Positions 23,031 to 28,939 of a stretch of DNA of 28,939 nt are shown one piece after another. The translations under genes and the position numbers were made by a program. This DNA is from KLAP211 sp964650085. Lineage in GTDB: Bacteria; Patescibacteriota; Dojkabacteria; J137. Position 1 is the stretch's first letter; every line of letters starts with the position of its first letter. The DNA is taken from the NCBI GenBank assembly GCA_964650085.1, contig CAZYSE010000009.1, positions 1 to 28,939 of the forward strand. The letters are read 5' to 3'. The notes under the pieces were generated by a model. It saw only the letters and a list, made by a program, of their open reading frames with translations, was not told the DNA's origin and searched no databases.

Positions 23031-23504
23031 ATGATCTGGAAACAACCGCACATTTCTAAAATCTACGAAGCTCTTGGTGCGATTGGTGACGGTCGCATCG
23101 AGATTGCTTATGACGAAAATTACGCCAAAGTAAATTCATCTTCAGGAAACAAATTTTATGAAGTAAGATGGAACGACGACTTTTCACAAATGATGGCAAA
23201 CGACAATAGTGCTTACTGGTCAGGCAAATTAAGCTACACAATGATTGCAGTATTATTGCTGAAAGGCAAATTAAACTACGATGAAAAACTAGCAGAGTTG
23301 CTCAAGGGATTTAAATGGAAAGACATCAACGTTAAATTTAAAAATAATTTCGACAAAACAGTTAAATTTATTCTTGAAGAATTGAAAGATAAAGTTGAAG
23401 ATGTTGTAGTAGTCGAAGATAAAATAAAAGAAATATACAAACAAATTGAAGATTTAAAAATCGAAGAACTTGGTAGTAGAATAAAACCACCACAAGGTTA
23501 CTAA
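23031..23504 (+). CDS. Unknown protein in the proS operon
   Basis: 157 residues, MIWKQPHISKIYEALGAIGD onward. A compact N-terminal part with RIEIAYDENYAKVNSSSGNK, FYEVRWNDDF and YWSGKLSYTMIAVLLLKGKL looks folded. The rest is charged and helical (WKDINVKFKN, then VVVVEDKIKEIYKQIEDLKI), with a likely coiled coil and a C-terminal IKPPQGY. I know no family. Three bases separate it from proS, so it is almost certainly co-transcribed and subject to the same T-box control. Confidence 0.7.
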   Translation: MIWKQPHISKIYEALGAIGDGRIEIAYDENYAKVNSSSGNKFYEVRWNDDFSQMMANDNSAYWSGKLSYTMIAVLLLKGKLNYDEKLAELLKGFKWKDINVKFKNNFDKTVKFILEELKDKVEDVVVVEDKIKEIYKQIEDLKIEELGSRIKPPQGY

Positions 23505-23510
23505 ACTAAT

Positions 23511-24062
23511 ATGTCGAAAATAGTCATTATAACTGGTCACCCAGGAACTGGAAAAACGCATTTTCTTTCAGAACTAAGAAAGCATATTCAGCTTCCCGTT
23601 ATCTCAAAAGATGAAATCAAGGAGAAAATTGGAGATGGCCTGACATCTATAACATTAGATTTATCACAAGAACTAGGTAAATCTGCGTTTCTACTTGTAC
23701 AACATTTTTTGACTCAGTTGCTTCAGGTTGATGCAAATTTCATTGTTGAAGGTCCGCTCAAATCATCCTTCGAATCATCACCGATGAAAGAACTATATAA
23801 AAAATATAAGCCTGACATTATTCAAATCTTAACTAAATCTTCAGCAGAAACAATCAAGAATCGATTCGAGCACAGAAAATCAACTAGGCATAAAGTGCAT
23901 ATGGACAACGCCCGTGAACCAATGGTTAGTACCGAAAGCTTGGATGAATTTCAATTCTTAGAAGTTCCATCAGTAAAAATAAAAATAGATACCGATTCAA
24001 TAGATTCAGAATTAAAGACAAAAGTTGCCATCGAAAAGGTAGTACAATTTCTAGAGAACTAA
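23511..24062 (+). CDS. P-loop NTPase/kinase of the AAA_33/zeta-toxin-like type
   Basis: 183 residues. The Walker A motif is GHPGTGKTH (residues 9-17), and LPVISKDEIKEKIGDGL is the lid-like region typical of small-molecule or nucleotide kinases. FIVEGPLKSSFES has the position of a Walker B with Glu. ETIKNRFEHRKSTRHKVH holds the arginines expected in a lid. It probably phosphorylates a small molecule; the substrate cannot be told. It starts six bases after the preceding gene. A possible antitoxin partner is not obvious, so I prefer kinase over toxin. Confidence 0.75.
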   Translation: MSKIVIITGHPGTGKTHFLSELRKHIQLPVISKDEIKEKIGDGLTSITLDLSQELGKSAFLLVQHFLTQLLQVDANFIVEGPLKSSFESSPMKELYKKYKPDIIQILTKSSAETIKNRFEHRKSTRHKVHMDNAREPMVSTESLDEFQFLEVPSVKIKIDTDSIDSELKTKVAIEKVVQFLEN

Positions 24063-24110
24063 GTTAATATTCTTGGGATTTGGATATTAGACATTAGATA
24101 TTCGATTTTT

Positions 24111-24497
24111 ATGGATTTAATCATTTTCGACGACATTTGCGTTATGTGTAACCGGTTTGCACAATTCGTCATCGCTCATGATAAAAAAGATCAGTTCAGA
24201 TTTGCTTCTCAAAATTCCGAAGTTGTGAAAAAGCTTGGAATCTCACCACAACTTGCAAAAGAAACATTGATTCTAGTCAAAAATTTCGAGACCAATCCAA
24301 AATTGATTTTAAGATCAGGTGCTGTTTTAGAAATTGTTAGTACATTCTCAATTTGGTGGAAACCACTTTGGCTACTAATTATTGTTCCACCTCAAATTAG
24401 AAACGTAGTCTACCGTTTGATCAGCAACAACCGCTATAAACTTTGGGGGACAACAGAAGTATGCAGTCTAGAGAACAGCTATAAGCTCCTAAAATAA
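24111..24497 (+). CDS. DCC family (DUF393) thiol-disulfide oxidoreductase-like protein
   Basis: 128 residues. DDICVMCNRFAQFVIAHDKK carries the D-D-x-C-x-x-C motif (Asp7, Cys10, Cys13) that names the family. FRFASQNSEVVKKLG, LILVKN, LRSGAVLEIV and IVPPQIRNVVYRLISNNRYK match the remaining blocks. The proteins have a thioredoxin-like fold and are presumed to act on thiols in the cytoplasm or at the membrane. The short hydrophobic WWKPLWLLIIVP stretch is usual for the family. It lies 48 bases after the kinase gene in an AT-rich gap with possible -10 hexamers. Confidence 0.88.
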   Translation: MDLIIFDDICVMCNRFAQFVIAHDKKDQFRFASQNSEVVKKLGISPQLAKETLILVKNFETNPKLILRSGAVLEIVSTFSIWWKPLWLLIIVPPQIRNVVYRLISNNRYKLWGTTEVCSLENSYKLLK

Positions 24498-24522
24498 CTC
24501 AGAAATAGGTGAAAATGTTACA

Positions 24523-25086
24523 ATGTTTGCAGTTAAAACTAGTCCTATGACTCCAAAGTTGCTTTTAAAAATTGAAAACTCAACGCCTCATCTCTACCTA
24601 GTTAAGGATGAATCAAGTACGAGAATGACGCAAATAGACGAAAATCTATCCGAAATACTTCCTGCAATTGCAAAAAAATTGGGAATTACAGAAACTGTGG
24701 ATTTTGAAGGACTATTAGAAATTGCTAACCAAGCAGACGAAACCTATTGGGACTCCAATCCAGAAGTAGATGTAGACTCACTAGAGTTTGAACTTTCAGA
24801 AGTTGGGAATAGACTAGCAGACGAAGCTGTAGAATTAGGAGATGAGTATGCCGATGTAGAAATTACAGATGATTTAAGAGCAGAGATGAAACGAAATCAA
24901 CAACATGATACTTTAGCTAGCATCATGGAAATCCTTTATAAAGTTATAATTACAAAAACTTTAATCGCAGCTCACGATTTAGAAATCGACAAAATTCATT
25001 TGCAAACAAACAACAACCTTGCAAGATTTGTAGAGCGAATGGGCAAAGAATTGGAAAGCTTGGGTGTCGAGTTATTTATAGAGTAG
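24523..25086 (+). CDS. Unknown acidic protein
   Basis: 187 residues from the first ATG, strongly acidic in the middle (EVDVDSLEFELSEVGNRLAD, ELGDEYADVEITDDLRAEM) and helical at the end (IMEILYKVIITKTLIAAHDL). I recognise no family. The first ATG overlaps an extended -10 box TGTTACAAT (24516-24524), so if that promoter is real the message starts near 24531 and translation begins at the ATG at 24547 (MTPKLLLKIE). The last 15 bases overlap the convergent gene. Confidence 0.6.
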   Translation: MFAVKTSPMTPKLLLKIENSTPHLYLVKDESSTRMTQIDENLSEILPAIAKKLGITETVDFEGLLEIANQADETYWDSNPEVDVDSLEFELSEVGNRLADEAVELGDEYADVEITDDLRAEMKRNQQHDTLASIMEILYKVIITKTLIAAHDLEIDKIHLQTNNNLARFVERMGKELESLGVELFIE

Positions 25087-25935
25087 CACAGTAGCCGTTC
25101 TATCTCCCATTTCTAAAATTTCAGCATTCATATCTAACGACTTTGCTTTTTCCATAAAATCTTCAATCGGAACAAACTTCTGAAAAATCCAAACATCTTT
25201 TCCATTTATTTCCTTCCTTTTCCAAGTTTGCGACTTTGGACCAATTTTGATTGTCAACACTAGCTTGCCTTGCGGATTTAACAACAAAATAAATGTACTT
25301 AAAAATGCTGTCTCAAAATCAAAAGGAATAGTGTTCCAAGCATAATCAGAAATTATTAAATCATATGTGTTCTTTAATTTAAGATTAAGAAAATCAACCG
25401 ACTTTTTTCGCGTTTGTGGAATCTTCAGAATTTTTAAAACCTTTGAAGAAAGATCTACGTAATCAATCTTTTTAAATCCTTCAATTGTAACCGGCAAGTT
25501 CGCCAACAAAACTCTTTTAGGTTGATGTTTCAAAATCAAATCTTGAATAAATTCCAATCTAATCTTCGCTCCGTCAACAATATCTTCTGCATACAAATCT
25601 CTAACTTTTTTTGCGTTCTTAAACACAAAATCCCATGTGAAGTTGGTACTGTTTTTATAATCCTCAAACTCTTTTCGTAGTTGTTTAATTTTCCAGAAAA
25701 AAACTTTCGCTTTATTCTCACTTGTCGAATCGATACTAAATGAATACGCTTTCTCAACAATCAATCTTTCGACGTTTTTGAGAACACTGAGATAGATTCT
25801 CAAATTCTCTAAATCGTTGAAGTCAGCAGCTATTTTATACGCAAAGGCTTGAAACTCATGGGCTGCATGTCTTTTTCCTTTAGGAGAATCTTTACCAGAG
25901 AATCTGTTATTTAGTAGTTGCTTCGCTGAAATCAT
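25072..25935 (-). CDS. Rsm22-like / SAM-dependent methyltransferase
   Basis: 288 residues from the ATG at 25935 (MISAKQLLNNRFSGKDSPKG). HQPKRVLLANLPVTIEGFKK, then KIDYVDLSS, replaces the usual glycine-rich motif I and acidic loop, and YDLIISDYAWNTIPF, TAFLSTFILLLNPQGKLVLT and ATVLLYK follow the Rossmann methyltransferase layout. The best family guess is Rsm22/mitochondrial-ribosome-assembly-like, with medium certainty. The frame is open to 25986, but a TATAAT at 25942-25947 (minus strand) lies 6 bases before the 25935 ATG, which fits leaderless transcription from that start, and a hairpin occupies the upstream part. Confidence 0.65.
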   Translation of the reverse strand: MISAKQLLNNRFSGKDSPKGKRHAAHEFQAFAYKIAADFNDLENLRIYLSVLKNVERLIVEKAYSFSIDSTSENKAKVFFWKIKQLRKEFEDYKNSTNFTWDFVFKNAKKVRDLYAEDIVDGAKIRLEFIQDLILKHQPKRVLLANLPVTIEGFKKIDYVDLSSKVLKILKIPQTRKKSVDFLNLKLKNTYDLIISDYAWNTIPFDFETAFLSTFILLLNPQGKLVLTIKIGPKSQTWKRKEINGKDVWIFQKFVPIEDFMEKAKSLDMNAEILEMGDRTATVLLYK

Positions 25936-25941
25936 ATGTGG

Positions 25942-25947
25942 ATTATA
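25942..25947 (-). promoter_or_regulatory. -10 box for the methyltransferase gene
   Basis: TATAAT on the minus strand, followed by CCACAT and the ATG at 25935. With a start about 7 bases downstream, the transcript would begin at the start codon. Confidence 0.5.
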
Positions 25948-25968
25948 CCTCATAGAAGACTTAACTGT

Positions 25969-26031
25969 GGGTTCAGGTCTCCGCACCTGAACCCTGGTAC
26001 GTTACGAGTTCAAATGCGGAGATTTGAACTC
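25969..26031. repeat. Twin perfect hairpins with complementary loops
   Basis: Hairpin 1: GGGTTCAGGT (25969-25978), loop CTCCGC, ACCTGAACCC (25985-25994). Hairpin 2: GAGTTCAAAT (26006-26015), loop GCGGAG, ATTTGAACTC (26022-26031). The six-base loops are exact complements. Read on opposite strands, the two hairpins are copies of one element differing only by paired A-T to G-C changes. They are separated by 11 bases, between divergent genes. Confidence 0.85.
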
Positions 26032-26240
26032 ACATACAAGCGACTTAGTTTTCGATCTTCGATCTTCAAATTTCAATCTTCGTTAACTTAGCTAATTGTG
26101 CATATCTGTGTCCTATAGTATAAAGCTTTTTTCAAATAATGCCGTGGAATAGCTCCCACAAAGCGAAGTGACGTGGAACGTTTTAGAACAAGTCGAAATT
26201 GGTTGACTATACTACCAGTTGTGTTTAATCTATACACTAA

Positions 26241-26256
26241 CCACTAAACTTAGTGG
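26241..26256. promoter_or_regulatory. NrdR box ahead of nrdR
   Basis: CCACTAAACTTAGTGG has the CACTA-N4-TAGTG core of the NrdR box consensus and forms an 18-base palindrome with its flanks (26240-26257). It lies 17 bases before the nrdR start, where binding would repress nrdR and the reductase gene behind it. I find no convincing second box one to three helical turns away. Confidence 0.65.
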
Positions 26257-26272
26257 TCATGAGAAAAACATT

Positions 26273-26728
26273 ATGATTTGCCCATACTGCAAAAGTGAAC
26301 AATTAAAAGTGCTGGACAAGCGTAATTGTACAGAAACTGCAGTCAGAAGAAGAAGAGAGTGCGAGACATGTGGGAAGCGATTTACTACCTACGAAAGAAT
26401 TGAACGAGTCACTTTAAATGTACAAAAGCGGGATGGACGAGTTGAAGAATTTGACAGAGAGAAATTAAAGAGAGGAATTAAAAAAGCTGTGAGTAAAAGA
26501 GGAATTTCTGAAGAAGTAATCGACGAAATGATTTTTGATATTGAGAGCAATTTGATGAGCAGAGACGAGCAAACAATTGTTGCAAAAGAGATAGGAGAAA
26601 TGGTTTTACAAAGATTAACAAAGATTGATAAATTAGCTGCACTATTATTCGCGGCGGTTTATAAAGACTTTAAAAAACTCGAGGATGTTCATAAAGAATT
26701 AGTAAGGCTGGAAGAATTAAAAAGCTAA
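26273..26728 (+). CDS. nrdR: Transcriptional repressor NrdR
   Basis: 151 residues from the ATG at 26273 (MICPYCKSEQLKVLDKRNCT). The open frame back to 26219 begins with GTG and adds a non-family extension, so I reject it. The zinc ribbon uses Cys3, Cys6, Cys30 and Cys33, and GKRFTTYERIE is the conserved link. The ATP cone starts at VQKRDGRVEEFDREKLKRGI and ends with AALLFAAVYKDFKKLEDV. NrdR senses dATP/ATP and represses ribonucleotide reductase genes. The palindrome upstream matches its own binding site, and the reductase gene follows 38 bases downstream, so autoregulation is likely. Confidence 0.96.
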   Translation: MICPYCKSEQLKVLDKRNCTETAVRRRRECETCGKRFTTYERIERVTLNVQKRDGRVEEFDREKLKRGIKKAVSKRGISEEVIDEMIFDIESNLMSRDEQTIVAKEIGEMVLQRLTKIDKLAALLFAAVYKDFKKLEDVHKELVRLEELKS

Positions 26729-26766
26729 ATGAAATTTATAGATAATATAATTATTAATGAATTAAA

Positions 26767-28939
26767 ATGAAACTCGCAGCTCTACAAGAAATTGATTCAT
26801 TAGTTCCTTTTAATAAAGAGACTTTTAAATCATTTATTACCAACTTATCCGAATCACTTCCAAATAAGGAAAACATAATCGACACAGTTGTACGAGAAGT
26901 AGAGCTAACAGTATTCTCTGGAATTACTACAGAACAACTATTGGAAGCTACAATTCTTGTTGCAACTCAGAACATTCAAAACGATATTACCTTCGATAAA
27001 CTAGCTGCAAGACTACTATTAATTGGCATTTATAGAAACGCACTCAAAAATTATCCGGCTGCAGAAAACTTCGAAGACCTGTACAAAAAATCCTTTGTTG
27101 GGTACATCGAGTATGGTGTAGCAAAAAGACTTCTACACACTCAAATGGGCGAGGTGTATTCAAGAGATGAAGTAGAGGAGCTTGCCGCAGAATTAAAACC
27201 AGAACTTGATGATACTTTTGACTTTATCGGATTAGATACAGCATTCAAAAGATACATGAAATTCGATTGGGATCAGAAAGCATTGGAAACACCACAGTTT
27301 ATGTGGATGCGAATCGCTATGTGGATGGCAATTAAAGAAAAAGATCGAGTTAGGTGGGCGAAAGGATTTTACAAAAAATTAGCAGAGCTTTTATACATTC
27401 CAGGTGGATCAACAAATATCGGAGCTGGAACCACATATCCTACTCTAAGTAACTGTTACTTGATCGACACAGAGGACGACACTAGAGCTATTTTCGACAA
27501 TGTAAAAAACATTGCGTTAATTTCTAAAGCAACTGGTGGAATCGGAATTTCGGTAACTAAATTAAGAGCTTCTGGATCGTTAGTTAGAAGTAATAATACT
27601 TTCTCAACAGGACCAATTCCATTCATCAAAGTAATGGATACAACTTTGAAATCTATGTCTAGAGCTGGAAAAAAACACGGAGCAATGTGTGTATATATGG
27701 AAAACTGGCATTACGATTTTGCAGAATTTATCGACCTAAAACAAAACGCGGGAGACGATTACAGAAGAGCTAGAACAGCGGATATTGCAGTCTATATTTC
27801 CGATGAATTCATGAAAAGAGTAGAAGCAAACGAAATGTGGTATTTGTTCGATCCAGCAGAAGTTGCAGATCTTCCAGAGCTTTATGGTGCGGATTTCAGT
27901 AGAAAATATACTGAGTACTGCGAAATGGCAGAAGAGGGAAAGATTACTTTGTTCAAAAAGGTTCCTGCAAGAGAACAAATGAAAGCAATTTTGAATGCGT
28001 TGGTAAGCACATCTCATCCATGGTTAACTTGGAAAGATCCGATTAATGTTAGAGCGTTAAATAACAATACAGGAACAATTCACAGTTCAAACTTATGTAC
28101 AGAAATTTGTTTACCTCAAGATAGAGAAAACATTGCAGTTTGTAATTTGGCATATATCAACTTAACAAGACATATCGATGCAGCTGCAGATAAAACACAA
28201 ACTAAAGTTAATTGGGACTTATTAAAAGAAACAGTTCGAATCTCAATGCGACACTTAGATAACCTTGTAGATGTAAACGAATTATCTGTTGCAGAAGCGA
28301 AAAAATCAGATACCGAAAACAGAGCAGTTGGATTAGGAATGTCAGGATTAGCAGAAGTATTCGAGAAATTTGGATTTGCGTACGACTCAGAAGAAGCATA
28401 CGACTTAACAGACAAACTAACAGAATTTATTTCTTATCATTCCATAGACTCGACTGCAGATTTAGCACAAGAAAAAGGTACATACATGCATTTCCCTGGA
28501 TCAATGTGGTCTAAGGGGTTTGTTCCATACGACACAATGGAACTATTAGAAAAAAGCAGAAACTCATCACCGAAAGATGCAAGCATCGCAGGATTAGATA
28601 AACTTAAAAATCGAATTGAATCGAAAATCGAAACTATTTCAGATCCTGAACTTAAAGAAATTTACGCAGCAGTAAAGGAACTAACAGCAATTTTTGCAAA
28701 GCCTTCGGAAGTATCAGCTGTAGATGAATCTAATTCATTATTAAAGCAAAACAGAAGCAAAGACCTAAACTGGGATTCATTAAAAGAAAAAGTCAAGAAA
28801 GGAGTTCGAAACGCAACGGTTATGGCTATTGCACCAAATGCATCAACTGGTTTAGTCTTAGGAACATCTCCTGGGATAGATGTAAGATTCTCACAAATCT
28901 TTAGTAGAGCAACTAGTAGAGGAAAGTATTTAGATATCA
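26767..28939 (+). CDS. nrdA: Ribonucleoside-diphosphate reductase large subunit, class I-like, 3' end outside window
   Basis: The frame is open for 724 codons from the ATG at 26767 and has no stop before the edge. It reduces ribonucleotides to deoxyribonucleotides with a thiyl radical. TLSNCYLI puts a redox cysteine at residue 230 (like E. coli Cys225). SSNLCTEICLP puts Asn442, Cys444 and Glu446 where E. coli has Asn437, Cys439 and Glu441. KATGGIGISV, VYMENWHYDFAEF and VMAIAPNASTG are further family blocks. The N-terminus has a degenerate ATP-cone-like helical region. About 66 residues (SSPKDASIAGLDKLKNRIES onward) separate DTMELLEKSRN from LNWDSLKEKV, longer than I expect. A radical-generating partner (nrdB) is not in the window. 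Confidence 0.92.
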   Translation, partial: MKLAALQEIDSLVPFNKETFKSFITNLSESLPNKENIIDTVVREVELTVFSGITTEQLLEATILVATQNIQNDITFDKLAARLLLIGIYRNALKNYPAAENFEDLYKKSFVGYIEYGVAKRLLHTQMGEVYSRDEVEELAAELKPELDDTFDFIGLDTAFKRYMKFDWDQKALETPQFMWMRIAMWMAIKEKDRVRWAKGFYKKLAELLYIPGGSTNIGAGTTYPTLSNCYLIDTEDDTRAIFDNVKNIALISKATGGIGISVTKLRASGSLVRSNNTFSTGPIPFIKVMDTTLKSMSRAGKKHGAMCVYMENWHYDFAEFIDLKQNAGDDYRRARTADIAVYISDEFMKRVEANEMWYLFDPAEVADLPELYGADFSRKYTEYCEMAEEGKITLFKKVPAREQMKAILNALVSTSHPWLTWKDPINVRALNNNTGTIHSSNLCTEICLPQDRENIAVCNLAYINLTRHIDAAADKTQTKVNWDLLKETVRISMRHLDNLVDVNELSVAEAKKSDTENRAVGLGMSGLAEVFEKFGFAYDSEEAYDLTDKLTEFISYHSIDSTADLAQEKGTYMHFPGSMWSKGFVPYDTMELLEKSRNSSPKDASIAGLDKLKNRIESKIETISDPELKEIYAAVKELTAIFAKPSEVSAVDESNSLLKQNRSKDLNWDSLKEKVKKGVRNATVMAIAPNASTGLVLGTSPGIDVRFSQIFSRATSRGKYLDI

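Noticed and set aside
23511..24062. Zeta-type toxin of a toxin-antitoxin pair
   Set aside because: No epsilon-like antitoxin gene is adjacent, and the protein sits in the proS operon; a metabolic kinase is more likely.
25969..26031. Twin hairpins as a remnant of a tRNA T arm (GAGTTCAAATCTC-like on the minus strand)
   Set aside because: The resemblance is limited to the TTCAAAT loop; no acceptor, anticodon or D arm is nearby.
26032..26200. Short direct repeats TTCGATC and a GTGGAA...GTGGAA stretch
   Set aside because: They are too short and degenerate to call a CRISPR array or other element; there are no regular repeat-spacer units anywhere in the window.
1..28939. Glycine-recoded UGA (genetic code 25)
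   Set aside because: No gene, including the 2275-codon RHS frame, contains in-frame TGA, so there is no sign that UGA is read as an amino acid here.

Overview
The window is AT-rich, tightly packed bacterial DNA with short intergenic gaps, very few Shine-Dalgarno sequences and mostly small genes. Many of the families are common in small-genome bacteria: DUF1697, DUF1801, AHSA1, a stand-alone NrdR and an archaeal/eukaryote-like ProRS. This suggests a Candidate Phyla Radiation (Patescibacteria) scaffold. That placement is inference; the sequence carries no phylogenetic marker that I can test. All 31 complete genes whose stop I could read end in TAA (24) or TAG (7), none in TGA, and none has an in-frame TGA. 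One run of 100 N (7421-7520) marks an assembly gap of unknown true size.

Layout. 1-5.9 kb: the start of a DUF1697 gene, a three-hairpin palindromic repeat, tRNA-Ser(GCU), several membrane or unknown proteins, an AlkD-type DNA glycosylase and an S51 peptidase. 5.9-6.7 kb: more copies of the palindromic repeat, a 57-residue gene, and a DUF559 (VSR/PD-(D/E)XK-like) endonuclease flanked by repeat arms. 6.7-9.3 kb: a same-strand cluster of ArsR regulator, DUF1801, AHSA1/SRPBCC, a small helix-hairpin-helix protein, VOC, DUF1801 and a short LMW-phosphatase-like protein.

9.5-19.4 kb: a polymorphic-toxin locus. A 2275-residue secreted WapA/RHS-like protein with three PA14-like domains ends in a restriction-endonuclease-fold toxin resembling Tox-REase-7. 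It is followed by a TPR protein, two Imm26-like proteins, an RraB-like/TPR protein, a 14-codon remnant of a further Imm26 copy and a DUF4265-like protein. These are best read as the cognate immunity gene plus a bank of orphan immunity genes. A convergent glycoside-hydrolase-like gene closes the region.

20.4-28.9 kb: a GC-rich gene with a strong Shine-Dalgarno that looks foreign, then a T-box riboswitch with a transcription terminator upstream of proS. ProS is followed by a run of small genes: an unknown, a P-loop kinase, a DCC-family protein and another unknown. A convergent Rsm22-like methyltransferase follows, then a pair of hairpins with complementary loops, then nrdR with a NrdR box, and the start of a class I-like ribonucleotide reductase large subunit that runs off the end.

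The most notable items are the proline T-box, the repeat family associated with the DUF559 endonuclease, the toxin/immunity island, the twin hairpins with compensatory changes, and the absence of TGA stops.
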